Assembly (NCBI GenBank): GCA_028293055.1
Contig: JAQGLD010000221.1
Coordinates: 1-12,902 of the forward strand
Direction of reading: 5' to 3'
Source of the DNA: Alphaproteobacteria bacterium
Lineage (GTDB): Bacteria; Pseudomonadota; Alphaproteobacteria; Sphingomonadales; Sphingomonadaceae
Length of the DNA stretch: 12,902 nucleotides
The position numbers were made by a program, and so were the translations under genes. The notes beneath the pieces were generated by a model. That model searched no databases. It was given only the letters and a program-made list of their open reading frames with translations, and was not told the origin of the DNA. Shown piece after piece: positions 5,728-12,902 of this stretch. The stretch's first letter is position 1, and every line of letters begins with the position of its first letter.

Positions 5728-7110
5728 CTAATGCGCGGCCTGGGGACCGCGCTCGATCCCCGACAGGCCGAGCTGGGCGTCGATCTGGCCGAGCAACCGC
5801 TCGACCGCGGCCTCGTCCTTGCCCTCCGCGCGGGCGACCAGCACGTCCTGCGTGTTCGAAGCGCGCAGCAGCCACCAGCCGTCGTCGGTGTTGACGCGAG
5901 CGCCGTCGGTGCGATCCACGGTCGCGCCTTCGGCCTCGAGCCGCGCAAGCACCTCGTCGACCACCGCGAACTTGCGGCTGTCGTCGACCTGGAAGCGCAT
6001 TTCGGGAGTGTTGACCATGTCGGGCATGGCCGCGCGCAGTTCGGTCAGAGAGCGGCCGAGCCGGCTGACCGCCCGGATCAGCCGAAGGCCGGCATAAATT
6101 CCGTCGTCGAACCCGTACCAGCCCTGGGCGAAGAAGATGTGCCCGCTCATCTCTCCGGCGAGCGGCGCTCCGGTCTCCTTCATCTTGGTCTTGATCAGGC
6201 TGTGCCCGGTCTTCCACATCACCGGCTTGCCGCCGAGCTCGGCGATGCGGTCGAACAGGGCCTGGCTCGCCTTGACGTCGGCGATGATCGTCGAACCCGG
6301 CAGGTCCTCGAGCACCGGCTCGGCAAGGATCGAGAGCAATTGATCGCCCCAGACGACATTGCCCTCACCGTCGACCGCTCCGATCCGGTCCGCATCGCCG
6401 TCGAGCGCGATTCCGAAATCGAGCCCCTTTTCCGCGACCAGCCGCTTGAGATCGGCGAGATTGGCTTCGACGGTCGGATCGGGATGATGGTTGGGGAAGC
6501 GCCCATCGACGTCGGTGTAGAGGGTGAAATGTTCGCCGGGCAGGCGTTTGACGAGCGCCTCGACCACCGGACCGCCCGCGCCATTGCCTGCGTCCCAGCC
6601 GATCCGGAACGGCTTGCCGTCATAATCCTTCAGAAGGCGGTCGACATAGAGGTCCATGACCGGCCGGTCGGAAACCGAGCCTTCGCCCTGCTCCCATTCG
6701 CCGGCCGCCGACATGCGGCCGAGTTCCTGGATGTCGGCGCCGAAAAAGGCCCGGTGCTGAAGCACCATCTTGAAGCCGTTATAATCGGCCGGATTGTGGC
6801 TGCCGGTGATCATGATGCCGGCGTCGACGCCGAGCTCGGCCTCGGCAAAATAGAGCATTGCGGTGGGGCCGAGCCCGATTCGGACGACATCGACCCCGCT
6901 CGCGACGAGCCCTGAGACGAGCCGTTCCTCCATCGCCGGCGAGTGCGTACGGCCGTCGCGGCCGACCGCCACGGCGGTGCCGCCGGCACGGCGGACGATG
7001 GTGCCGAACGTCCGGCCGACCGCTTCGGCATCGGCCTCGGCCAGCGTCTTCCCGACCACCCCTCTGATGTCATATTCGCGCAGGCAGGTCGGGTCGAAAC
7101 GATGGCTCAT
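5728..7110 (-). CDS. pgmG: Phosphoglucomutase/phosphomannomutase (PgmG/AlgC type)
   Basis: This is an alpha-D-phosphohexomutase of 460 residues that interconverts the 1- and 6-phosphates of glucose and/or mannose in the cytoplasm. It supplies precursors for sugar nucleotides and hence exopolysaccharide or lipopolysaccharide. Visible signatures are the catalytic phosphoserine loop TGSHNP (Ser about 104), the metal-binding loop DGDADR (about 237-242), the sugar-binding loop GEMSGH (about 319-324) and the phosphate-binding loop RASNT (about 416-420). Length and domain order are those of bacterial PMM/PGM enzymes. The ATG at 7110 has GGAG six nt upstream. The gene lies 31 nt after the J-domain gene on the same strand, so it is probably cotranscribed with mipZ and the J protein. 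The symbol follows the sphingomonad bifunctional enzyme; substrate preference cannot be read from the sequence. Confidence 0.95.
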   Translation of the reverse strand: MSHRFDPTCLREYDIRGVVGKTLAEADAEAVGRTFGTIVRRAGGTAVAVGRDGRTHSPAMEERLVSGLVASGVDVVRIGLGPTAMLYFAEAELGVDAGIMITGSHNPADYNGFKMVLQHRAFFGADIQELGRMSAAGEWEQGEGSVSDRPVMDLYVDRLLKDYDGKPFRIGWDAGNGAGGPVVEALVKRLPGEHFTLYTDVDGRFPNHHPDPTVEANLADLKRLVAEKGLDFGIALDGDADRIGAVDGEGNVVWGDQLLSILAEPVLEDLPGSTIIADVKASQALFDRIAELGGKPVMWKTGHSLIKTKMKETGAPLAGEMSGHIFFAQGWYGFDDGIYAGLRLIRAVSRLGRSLTELRAAMPDMVNTPEMRFQVDDSRKFAVVDEVLARLEAEGATVDRTDGARVNTDDGWWLLRASNTQDVLVARAEGKDEAAVERLLGQIDAQLGLSGIERGPQAAH

Positions 7111-7141
7111 CGGCGGCTCCGTCGGAATGAATGGAATGGCT

Positions 7142-7555
7142 TCAAGACGCGCGACGCGTCCTGCGGTTCATTTCCGCGACGAGCGTGTCGCGGGCGATGT
7201 TGACCCGGTTGGCGAGCTCCTGCGAGCCTCCGATATCGGGGTGTACCCGTGCGATCAGCCTGCGGTGCGCTGCCCGTATCTCCTCGAGCGTCGCGTCCGC
7301 GCCGACTCCGAGCAGCCGGCGTGCATCCTCGACCGGCATCGGCGCCGGCTCGAGCTTGCGCCGTCGATAGGCCGCCCAGAGCAGCGACGCGGCCATCAGT
7401 GCGGCGCCCGGAAGGAGCTTGCCGCGGGTCAGCATGACGAAGCCAAGCAGGAACACCAAAGCGGCGATCATGTCGTCCTGGGTCACGCCCTTGAGCTTGC
7501 CGCTCCACCAGGCCCAGATCAGTGCGCCCGCCACGAGGAGGACGATCGGCCCCAT
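7142..7555 (-). CDS. Membrane-anchored J-domain protein (Pam18/Tim14-like)
   Basis: A 137-residue protein with three hydrophobic segments at about residues 2-17, 29-43 and 47-63. A basic RRRK stop-transfer patch follows, then a C-terminal J domain with the HPD motif at 105-107. The stretch around it (AHRRLIARVHPDIGGS, then LANRVNIARDTL) has the HPDxGGSxxLAxxIxxAxD pattern of Pam18/Tim14-type J domains rather than the zinc-finger DnaJ type. By family knowledge a J domain stimulates the ATPase of an Hsp70 (DnaK). Placing the J domain on the cytoplasmic side is inferred from the positive-inside rule. There is no G/F-rich or zinc-finger region. The ATG at 7555 is only 3 nt after the mipZ stop (TGA-ATC-ATG), so translational coupling to mipZ is likely. 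The substrate is unknown. Confidence 0.88.
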   Translation of the reverse strand: MGPIVLLVAGALIWAWWSGKLKGVTQDDMIAALVFLLGFVMLTRGKLLPGAALMAASLLWAAYRRRKLEPAPMPVEDARRLLGVGADATLEEIRAAHRRLIARVHPDIGGSQELANRVNIARDTLVAEMNRRTRRAS

Positions 7556-7558
7556 GAT

Positions 7559-8359
7559 TCAGCCCGCGACTGCGGCGGCCGGGCGGGCGCTCGCTTGTTC
7601 CTGCGGCAGCCCGAAGCCGGCGATCATCTCGCGCAGCTCCTGGCGGGCGGCGATATGGGCGATTCCGACCTCGCCGAGCTGGGCGAGATCGAGGAGTGTC
7701 AGGCCCTTGGGAAAGAGCTCGCGATAGATGACCCGCTCGCCGAGCCCGGGAATCACGCGGAAGCCGACCCGGCGCGAGAGCTCGTTGAGCGCCTCGCCGA
7801 CCCGACGCATGTTGCGTGCCTCGATATGCTGCATCCGGTTGCGCAGCACGACCCAGTCGACGGTGGCGCCATGAGTCTTGGCGCGCTGGGTGCGGCTGTT
7901 CCAGACCAGCTCGGCGTAGAAGCTCGGCCGGCGGACCCGATAGGTCTCGGCGTCGACCTGGCCGATCAGATCGAGATCGACGAAGCTGTCGTTGATCGGA
8001 GTGACGAGGGTATCGGCGCGAAGCATCGCCTTGCGCGCATCGGGATCGTCGCGGCCGGGCGTATCGACGACGACGACATCGGCCTGCTCGGCGAGACGAT
8101 CGAGCTGGACCTCGATCGGCTCGCTTTTGTCCGGATCGAAGGTCTCGTAAATCGGCATCGGCAGGTCGATTCCGAGCCGCTTGACCGTGGCGGCACGGTT
8201 GTCGAGATAGCGGCCAAGCGTACGCTGGCGCGTGTCCATGTCGAGCGCTGCGACGCGGCGCCCCGCGGCCTCCAGCGCGACCGCGCTGTGTACCGCCGTC
8301 GTCGACTTGCCGGTACCGCCTTTTTCGTTGGCGAAGATGATGAAATGCGGCGAAGCCAC
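7559..8359 (-). CDS. mipZ: Division plane positioning ATPase MipZ
   Basis: A 266-residue deviant Walker P-loop ATPase of the ParA/MinD superfamily, recognisable as MipZ. In Caulobacter this forms a gradient from the ParB-bound poles and inhibits FtsZ assembly away from midcell. Motifs: KGGTGKST (about 13-20), the LDMDTRQRT segment (about 38-46), DTPGRDD (about 98-104), the MipZ-typical NDSFVDLDLIGQVD stretch, DWVVLRNR followed by EARN, and VIYRELFPKGLTLLDL. These match the Caulobacter protein as I recall it far better than plasmid or chromosomal ParA. The start is the GTG at 8359, with AGAGGA ending 8 nt upstream; upstream in-frame sequence is the reverse strand of panC. It is followed after 3 nt by the J-protein gene and is divergent from panC across 75 nt. 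No parB or ftsZ is in the window. Confidence 0.94.
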   Translation of the reverse strand: MASPHFIIFANEKGGTGKSTTAVHSAVALEAAGRRVAALDMDTRQRTLGRYLDNRAATVKRLGIDLPMPIYETFDPDKSEPIEVQLDRLAEQADVVVVDTPGRDDPDARKAMLRADTLVTPINDSFVDLDLIGQVDAETYRVRRPSFYAELVWNSRTQRAKTHGATVDWVVLRNRMQHIEARNMRRVGEALNELSRRVGFRVIPGLGERVIYRELFPKGLTLLDLAQLGEVGIAHIAARQELREMIAGFGLPQEQASARPAAAVAG

Positions 8360-8434
8360 GCGTCCGTTCCTCTTGATCTTGGTGTTCCCGACCCGCAAGG
8401 GGCTCGGCCAAGCTCTATCGGAGGCAGTGAAAGC

Positions 8435-9292
8435 GTGCAAATTGTCCGTGACATCGACTCGCTGAGGGAGACGGTGGCCGCGCTTCGCGCCGATGGCGGC
8501 CGGATCGCGCTCGTGCCGACGATGGGCGCGCTCCATGCCGGCCACATGGCCCTGGTCGCCGAGGCGCGGCGCCGGGCCGACCATGTCGTTGCCTCGATCT
8601 TCGTCAATCCCAGGCAGTTCGGCGCCAACGAGGATCTGTCCACCTACCCGCGCCGCGAGGCGACCGACGCCGGGATGCTCGACGAGGTCGGCTGCGCCTT
8701 GCTGTGGGCTCCCGACGCGCCGGCGATGTACCCGGAAGGCTATGCGACCAATGTCGGTGTCGGCGGAGTCAGCGACGGACTCGACGGCGCAGCGCGGCCC
8801 GGCCATTTCGACGGAGTCGCGACGATCGTGCTGAAGCTGTTCAACCAGGTCCAGCCGGATCTCGCCGTGTTCGGCGAGAAGGATTACCAGCAGCTGGCGG
8901 TGATCCGCAGGATGGTGCGCGACCTCGATTTGCCGATCGAGATCGTCGCGGTGCCCACCCAGCGCGATGCCGACGGTCTCGCTCTGTCGTCGCGCAACTT
9001 CTATCTCGGCGAGGAAGAGCGCCGCGCCGCCCGGGCGCTGCCGCGAGCGCTCGGCGAGGCCGCGGGCGCAATGCAGCGCGGCACCCCGCCCGCCGAAGCG
9101 ATCGCCGCAGCTGGCGACAAGCTGGTCAAGGCGGGCTTCGAGCCGGCCGATTATATCGAGCTTCGCGACGCCGCGACTCTCGTTCCGCTCGCCTCGCTGG
9201 ACCGGCCCGCCCGCCTGCTCGCGGCGGCCCGGATCGGCACCACCCGGCTGATCGACAATCTTGCGGTGGAGCCCGACCCGCAAATTATGTGA
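8435..9292 (+). CDS. panC: Pantothenate synthetase (pantoate--beta-alanine ligase)
   Basis: This cytoplasmic enzyme condenses pantoate and beta-alanine using ATP (via pantoyl-adenylate) to make pantothenate for coenzyme A. The 285-residue protein shows PTMGALHAGH (about 28-37, the HIGH-like nucleotide site), the FVNPRQFG segment (about 56-63), FGEKDYQQL (about 146-154) and RDADGLALSSRN (about 177-188, the KMSKS-like loop). It then has the usual C-terminal domain with DYIELRDA. The length is standard for PanC. The start is a GTG at 8435 with GGAGG at 8420-8424; the frame upstream is open for a long way but is the antisense of mipZ, so longer versions are not credible. The gene is alone on the plus strand, divergent from mipZ; no panB is nearby in the window. 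Confidence 0.96.
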   Translation: MQIVRDIDSLRETVAALRADGGRIALVPTMGALHAGHMALVAEARRRADHVVASIFVNPRQFGANEDLSTYPRREATDAGMLDEVGCALLWAPDAPAMYPEGYATNVGVGGVSDGLDGAARPGHFDGVATIVLKLFNQVQPDLAVFGEKDYQQLAVIRRMVRDLDLPIEIVAVPTQRDADGLALSSRNFYLGEEERRAARALPRALGEAAGAMQRGTPPAEAIAAAGDKLVKAGFEPADYIELRDAATLVPLASLDRPARLLAAARIGTTRLIDNLAVEPDPQIM

Positions 9293-9300
9293 TTGGGTCG

Positions 9301-9308
9301 TTAACCAT
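9301..9308 (+). promoter_or_regulatory. TTAACCAT motif matching the CtrA half-site
   Basis: TTAACCAT, the half-site of the alphaproteobacterial cell-cycle regulator CtrA, occurs 58 nt before the start of the small Sel1-repeat gene and only 8 nt after the panC stop. A second TTAA at the N7 spacing of the full site is not present. One 8-mer can occur by chance, so this is a candidate only. Confidence 0.3.
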
Positions 9309-9349
9309 TTCTTCGTGAACCGGGCCCAAACCGGATCTTGTGAAGAAAT
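9307..9349. repeat. Inverted repeat in the leader of the Sel1-repeat gene
   Basis: ATTTCTTC (9307-9314) and GAAGAAAT (9342-9349) form a perfect 8-bp inverted repeat, extendable by G-U pairs, enclosing a GC-rich interval with CCGG on both sides (9320-9323 and 9331-9334). It ends immediately before the AGGGGG ribosome-binding region (9350-9355) of the downstream gene. It could be a panC terminator or a leader structure; there is no T-tract. Confidence 0.35.
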
Positions 9350-9365
9350 AGGGGGTCCTGACACC

Positions 9366-9665
9366 ATGGCGAACAGCCTGAAAACCGCAGCTTTCCTGAT
9401 CGAGTCCCGCCTTGCCGAGGCAGCCCGCGGAAGCTCCGAGGCGCTCTACGAGCTCGGTGTAGCCTATTCGACCGGCACGTACGGGCTCGGGGTCGACCTG
9501 GTCGAGGCGCATAAATGGTTCAACCTCGCGGCGCTCAACGGCAATGCCAATGGCCAGATGTGCCGTGCCGAGATCGCCGAGGAAATGTCCGCGCGCGAGA
9601 TCGCCGAGGCCCAGCGCCAGGCCCGCGCCTGGCTTGCCGAGACCGGGATGCGCCGGGCTGCGTGA
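9366..9665 (+). CDS. Small Sel1-repeat (SLR/TPR-like) protein
   Basis: A 99-residue, all-helical protein with Sel1-like repeat features. An A/G-rich helix pair SEALYELGVAYSTG is followed by VDLVEAHKWFNLAALNGN, containing the repeat's conserved AxxLGxxY and EAxKWFxxAAxxGN positions. A second degenerate helix (MCRAEIAEEMSAREIAEAQRQARAW) then caps it. No signal peptide or membrane segment is visible, so it is likely a cytoplasmic protein-protein adaptor; no partner can be named. The ATG at 9366 has AGGGGG about 10 nt upstream. It lies 73 nt after panC, with a CtrA-like motif and an inverted repeat between, so it may have its own promoter. It is convergent with the S9 peptidase gene across a strong hairpin. 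Confidence 0.8.
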   Translation: MANSLKTAAFLIESRLAEAARGSSEALYELGVAYSTGTYGLGVDLVEAHKWFNLAALNGNANGQMCRAEIAEEMSAREIAEAQRQARAWLAETGMRRAA

Positions 9666-9691
9666 TTCACCAACGACGCTGACGCGTCACC

Positions 9692-9735
9692 CCCGTCCTT
9701 CGATACGGGCCCTCGACGGCGTATCGAAGGAAGGG
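9692..9735. terminator. Strong hairpin between convergent genes (terminator or REP-like element)
   Basis: TCCTTCGATACG (9696-9707) pairs perfectly with CGTATCGAAGGA (9720-9731), a 12-bp stem. Beyond one G/A mismatch, CCC (9692-9694) pairs with GGG (9733-9735). The loop is 12 nt. It fills the 81-nt gap between the stops of the Sel1-repeat gene and the S9 peptidase, so it can serve both transcripts. No run of T follows, and the TTCGATACG-type arm resembles dispersed intergenic palindromes seen in sphingomonads. Confidence 0.55.
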
Positions 9736-9746
9736 ACGACGAACTG

Positions 9747-11816
9747 CTACTGCGCAGCCGCAGTCGCGCCACCCGGCATCCCATTCTCATATTTGCGGAA
9801 CCAGGCGATGATCGCCTCCGCCTTGGCTCCGGCCTGGGAAGGCCGCGAGGCGATCGTGCCGTGGCCGACGCCCGGCACCTTGACCAGGGCGGTCGGGATC
9901 CGCCGCAGCTGCAGTGCCGCATAATATTGCTCGGCCTCGCTGACCGGGGTGCGGTAATCCTCGCTTCCGACCACGACCAGGGTCGGAGTCTTCACATTGC
10001 CGACCAACGACAGCGGCGAGCGCGCCCAGAAGGCGGGCTGGTCCTCCCACGGATATTTGCCGAACCAGTAGCGCGAGAAAAAGGCCGGGCCGTCGGCGGT
10101 CAAGGCGAAGCTGGTCCAGTCGATCACAGGCTTCTGGGTCGCCGCCGCCTTGAACCGGTCGGTCTTGCCGACGATCCAGGCGGTGAGCACCCCGCCGCCA
10201 GAGCCGCCAGTGACGAACAACCGGTTGGGGTCGGCATAGCCCTGCGACACCGCCGCATCGACCGCTGCCATCAGATCGTCATAGTCGCGGCCGGGATAGG
10301 CATGGTGGATCAGATTGGCGAACTCCTCGCCATAGGAGGTCGAGCCGCGCGGATTGGTCGACAGCACGGCGAACCCGGCGGCCGCGTAGAGCTGATCGTC
10401 CGTCGAGAAATAGGGCCCGTAGGCGGCGAACGGGCCGCCATGGATTTCGAGGATCAGCGGCACCCGCTGGCCCTCGCGCCAGCCCGGCGGAAGGGTCAGC
10501 CAGGCGTCGATCGGCCTTTTGTCGAACGAGGCGACCTCGATCTTGCGCACCGGCGCAAGCGCCTTGGAATCGAGCAGATCGGCATTGAGCCGGGTCAGCA
10601 TCCGGGTCGTTCCCGCCCGCGCCAGCCCAATGTCGGGCGGCCGGCTCGAGCTTCCGATCATCGCCGCGACGCTGCCGTCGCGCGAGACGCTGAAGCTGCC
10701 GCCGGTATATGGCCGGTCGAGCGCCGCGCCCGCGAGCCCCTCCGCGATCGTCCGGATCGAGCCGTCGAGGCCGACCCGTGCCACCTTCTTGACGCCATGA
10801 TCGTCGTAGGAAACGAAGATCGAACGGCCGTCGGCCGACCAGCGCGGCGCCTCGACGCTGCGGTCCAGCGACTGGGTGAGGATGCGGCGATTGCCGGCGC
10901 GGTCCATCACATAGAGCATGACATTCTGATAGCCGAGATTCTTGTCGTCGAAGCCGAGCCAGGCGATCTGCCCGTCGGCCGAGACGATCGGGTCGGTGTC
11001 GGGGCCGCGGCGGTCGGTGAGCGCGGTCAGTTGGCCGCTCGCGACATCGAGCCGGTAGACCTCGCTCTCCTGCGGATCGCGCTCCCAGTCGGCGCCGCGA
11101 TTGGAGCTGAACAGGATCGATCGCCCGTCCGCGGTCCAGCTCAGCGGTCCATTGTCATGCACTGAGCCGAAGCTGAGCTGGCGCGGCGCGCCGCCGTCCG
11201 AGGAGACCAGGAAGATGTGGCTGAAGCCGGGCTTGAGATAGCCTTCCTCGTCGCTGCGATAGGTCACCGCGCTGTGGATCTCGAGCGGGGGCGCCCATGA
11301 AGCCCCTTCCGGCTTCGCAGCCGGCCGGCCGAGCGACAATTCCTCCCCGGGGACGAACATCGCATAAGCGATCTGGCGGCCGTCCGGCGACCAGGCGAGG
11401 CTGTCCGGAGCGTCCGGCAGGTTGGTGATCCGGACCGATTCGCCGCCGTCCATCCAGCGTACGAAAAGCTGGGCCTGGCCGGCCTCCGCGGTCGAGATAT
11501 AGGCCAGGCGCCTGCCGTCCGGCGACCAGCGCGGCTGGCTGTGCGAGCCCGGGCCGGCCACGATCGGCACCTGCTCGCCGCTGCGCGTGTCGATAAGCCA
11601 GATCGTCGAGCGGTTCCGGTCGGTCATGATGTCGCCGGAGCGGCGGACATAGGCGATGCGGCTGCCGTCCGGGCTGATCTGTGGGTCGCTCGCCGCCTCG
11701 AGCGAGAAAAGGTCGCGCGGCTCGAATATGCGCGACGGCCCGTCGGGAGCGGCGAAGGCGACGGCCGGGCCGGCCAGGCCCAGCGCGAGAATCAGAGCGA
11801 GCGTGCGTGCGAACAT
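9747..11816 (-). CDS. Secreted S9 family (prolyl oligopeptidase-type) serine peptidase
   Basis: A 689-residue serine peptidase predicted to be exported. Residues 1-22 form a signal peptide (MFARTLALILALGLAG then AVAFAAP), so the enzyme probably acts in the periplasm. The N-terminal half carries PD40/WD-like propeller repeats, each with an SPDGRxIAY-type motif (for example SPDGSRIAYVRR, SPDGRRLAYIS, SPDGRQIAYAM, SADGRSIFVSY). The C-terminal alpha/beta-hydrolase domain has the nucleophile elbow GGSGGG (Ser about 539), a GSEDYRTP loop with the likely acidic residue (Asp about 620) and GVGHG (His about 652), so the triad is intact. The start at 11816 has AGGAGG 8 nt upstream; the frame extends further but only through the neighbouring gene's antisense. 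It follows the GNAT-like gene by 22 nt on the same strand, so a two-gene operon is likely. The peptide substrate is not predictable. Confidence 0.94.
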   Translation of the reverse strand: MFARTLALILALGLAGPAVAFAAPDGPSRIFEPRDLFSLEAASDPQISPDGSRIAYVRRSGDIMTDRNRSTIWLIDTRSGEQVPIVAGPGSHSQPRWSPDGRRLAYISTAEAGQAQLFVRWMDGGESVRITNLPDAPDSLAWSPDGRQIAYAMFVPGEELSLGRPAAKPEGASWAPPLEIHSAVTYRSDEEGYLKPGFSHIFLVSSDGGAPRQLSFGSVHDNGPLSWTADGRSILFSSNRGADWERDPQESEVYRLDVASGQLTALTDRRGPDTDPIVSADGQIAWLGFDDKNLGYQNVMLYVMDRAGNRRILTQSLDRSVEAPRWSADGRSIFVSYDDHGVKKVARVGLDGSIRTIAEGLAGAALDRPYTGGSFSVSRDGSVAAMIGSSSRPPDIGLARAGTTRMLTRLNADLLDSKALAPVRKIEVASFDKRPIDAWLTLPPGWREGQRVPLILEIHGGPFAAYGPYFSTDDQLYAAAGFAVLSTNPRGSTSYGEEFANLIHHAYPGRDYDDLMAAVDAAVSQGYADPNRLFVTGGSGGGVLTAWIVGKTDRFKAAATQKPVIDWTSFALTADGPAFFSRYWFGKYPWEDQPAFWARSPLSLVGNVKTPTLVVVGSEDYRTPVSEAEQYYAALQLRRIPTALVKVPGVGHGTIASRPSQAGAKAEAIIAWFRKYENGMPGGATAAAQ

Positions 11817-11838
11817 CGAAAAGCCCTCCTGATGCGAG

Positions 11839-12902
11839 CTATGCGTCAGGCTCGGCCTTTCGGAAAGGCGACATTTGATCGAGCTCGCCAATCTCGCGCA
11901 GCATGGCCGGCCGCTCGGCCTCGAGATAGTCCGCAACGGCGCGGCGAAGATTCGGATCCGCGATATGATGGGCGGACCAGGTCGGCGCCGGTCGGTAGCC
12001 GCGGCTCAATTTGTGGGAGCCCTGGGCGCCGGCCTCGACCCGTTTCAGGCCGAGCGCGATCGCGGCCTCGATCGCCTGATAATAGCAGATCTCGAAATGG
12101 AGGTGGGGAATTTCGTCAACCGTCCCCCAATAGCGGCCGTAGAGCGTATCCTCGCCGATCAGGTTGAGCGCGCCCGCTATCGGCTCGCCATCGCGCAGCG
12201 CGAAGATCAGCAGGATGCGATCGGCCATGCGCTCGCCGAGCAAGGAGAAGAATCGGCGGGTGAGATAGGGCCGGCCCCATTTCCGCGATCCCGTATCCTG
12301 GTAGAAGGCCCAGAAGGCCTCCCAATGGCGTTCCTTTATGTCGGCTCCGGCGACATGCTCGACGCTCAGCCCTTCGAGCGCGGCAGAGCGCTCCTTGCGC
12401 ACCGTCTTGCGCTTGCGCGAAGACAAGGCAGCAAGAAAGTCCTCGAAGCTGGCATAGCCGTCATTATGCCAGTGGAACTGGCTGTCGATCCGGATCAGCC
12501 AGCCGGCCTGCTCGAACAGGGCCGCTTCCTCCTCCGTGATGAAGGTAGCGTGCGCCGAGGAAAGGTTGTTCTGCGCGACGACCGCTGCGGCGGCGCCGAT
12601 CAGCGCGATGGCGAGCTCGGCATCGTCCGTGAGCAGGCGCCGCCCCGGCACCGGAGTGAACGGCACTGCGATCTGGAGCTTGGGATAATAGTCCCCGCCG
12701 GCGCGCTCATAGGCGGCCGCCCAGCTATGGTCGAAGACATAGTCGCCCTGGCTAGGGCTTTTGACATAGGCCGGCATCACCGCCGCGGGGCGGCCGTCCG
12801 CCCCGTCGATCGCGATCGGCACCGGTGGCCAGCCGGCGCGCCCGGGTGCGCTGCCCGAATCTTCGAGCGCGGACAGGAAGGCATGGCTGGTGAACGGGTT
12901 GA
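11839..12902 (-). CDS. GNAT/FemAB-like acyltransferase of the COG3146 type (5' partial)
   Basis: This is the C-terminal part of a protein of the COG3146 (DUF482) family, a GNAT/FemAB-like fold annotated as N-acetyltransferase or peptidoglycan-related; activity and substrate are unproven. The reading frame stays open to the window edge (residues NPFTSHAFLSALEDSGS at the edge are typical of the family's N-terminus), so the start lies just outside; the ATG-like codon at 12822 is probably internal. Family-like stretches seen are YVFDHSWAAAYERAGGDYYPKLQ, the charged SSRKRKTVRKER helix, EAFWAFYQDTGSRKWGRPYLTRRFF, GEDTLYGRYWG, LHFEICYYQAIE and the EAGAQGSHKLSRGY block near the end. About 350 residues are visible. 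It is co-oriented with the S9 peptidase 22 nt downstream. Nothing in the window suggests a defect in this gene. Confidence 0.88.
   Translation of the reverse strand, partial: NPFTSHAFLSALEDSGSAPGRAGWPPVPIAIDGADGRPAAVMPAYVKSPSQGDYVFDHSWAAAYERAGGDYYPKLQIAVPFTPVPGRRLLTDDAELAIALIGAAAAVVAQNNLSSAHATFITEEEAALFEQAGWLIRIDSQFHWHNDGYASFEDFLAALSSRKRKTVRKERSAALEGLSVEHVAGADIKERHWEAFWAFYQDTGSRKWGRPYLTRRFFSLLGERMADRILLIFALRDGEPIAGALNLIGEDTLYGRYWGTVDEIPHLHFEICYYQAIEAAIALGLKRVEAGAQGSHKLSRGYRPAPTWSAHHIADPNLRRAVADYLEAERPAMLREIGELDQMSPFRKAEPDA

Noticed and set aside
5710..6915. 401-residue plus-strand open frame opposite pgmG
   Set aside because: Antisense shadow of a well-supported phosphohexomutase with all catalytic loops intact.
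6863..8434. Long N-terminal extension of panC in the same plus-strand frame
   Set aside because: It is antisense to mipZ, the J protein and pgmG; PanC homology begins at 8435 with GGAGG upstream.
8360..9367. Long N-terminal extension of mipZ in the same minus-strand frame
   Set aside because: It is the reverse strand of panC; mipZ homology begins at the GTG at 8359, which has a good ribosome site.
9861..11165. 434-residue plus-strand open frame opposite the S9 peptidase
   Set aside because: Shadow frame; the minus-strand peptidase has propeller repeats, signal peptide and full triad.
1..12902. Insertion sequences, integrase attachment sites, CRISPR arrays, tRNA or rRNA genes
   Set aside because: No transposase or integrase frames, regularly spaced direct repeats or recognisable tRNA/rRNA sequence were seen on either strand by eye; the TA pair is the only mobile-associated signal.

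Overview
The window is dense, GC-rich bacterial chromosome with 13 supported protein-coding genes, two of them cut by the window edges. It has no RNA genes, insertion sequences or CRISPR array, and no gene-free stretch longer than 300 bases. Gene content points to an alphaproteobacterium, most likely a sphingomonad. The evidence is a MipZ-type division-plane ATPase, a PgmG-type phosphoglucomutase/phosphomannomutase, a Pam18-like membrane J protein, the 'ligase-associated' DNA damage response nuclease and helicase, and a TTAACCAT motif matching the CtrA half-site. The taxon is an inference from families; no rRNA is present.

Layout. (1) 1-969: the 3' part of a YihY/BrkB-family membrane protein, convergent with (2) a ligase-associated DEXH-box helicase on the minus strand (stop at 1007). 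Upstream of the helicase is a 62-residue single-pass membrane protein. Divergent from that small gene is the ligase-associated exonuclease (3837-4838, plus). These look like parts of the DNA-repair set usually described with an ATP-dependent DNA ligase and a PdeM phosphoesterase, but neither of those two genes is at this locus. (3) Where the ligase might be expected after the exonuclease, there is a convergent ParD/ParE-type toxin-antitoxin pair (4845-5418). A perfect inverted repeat overlaps the antitoxin start. (4) Minus-strand cluster 5466-8359, in transcription order: mipZ, a membrane-anchored J-domain protein (3-nt gap), pgmG, and an 81-residue three-helix membrane protein. The TA pair lies downstream of it. 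(5) panC is divergent from mipZ, followed by a small Sel1-repeat protein with its own leader. (6) Minus strand 9747-12902: a COG3146/FemAB-like GNAT protein (5' end outside the window) followed 22 nt later by a secreted S9 family peptidase. This unit is convergent with the Sel1 gene across a strong hairpin.

How they fit together. The repair genes and TA pair form an accessory-looking block. mipZ/J protein/pgmG and panC are housekeeping functions (division-site placement, protein folding or translocation, sugar-nucleotide precursors, pantothenate synthesis). The last block is envelope-related. The points most worth checking are the repair operon without its ligase, the palindrome in the nuclease/small-protein divergent promoter, the TA operator, and the mipZ/J-protein coupling.
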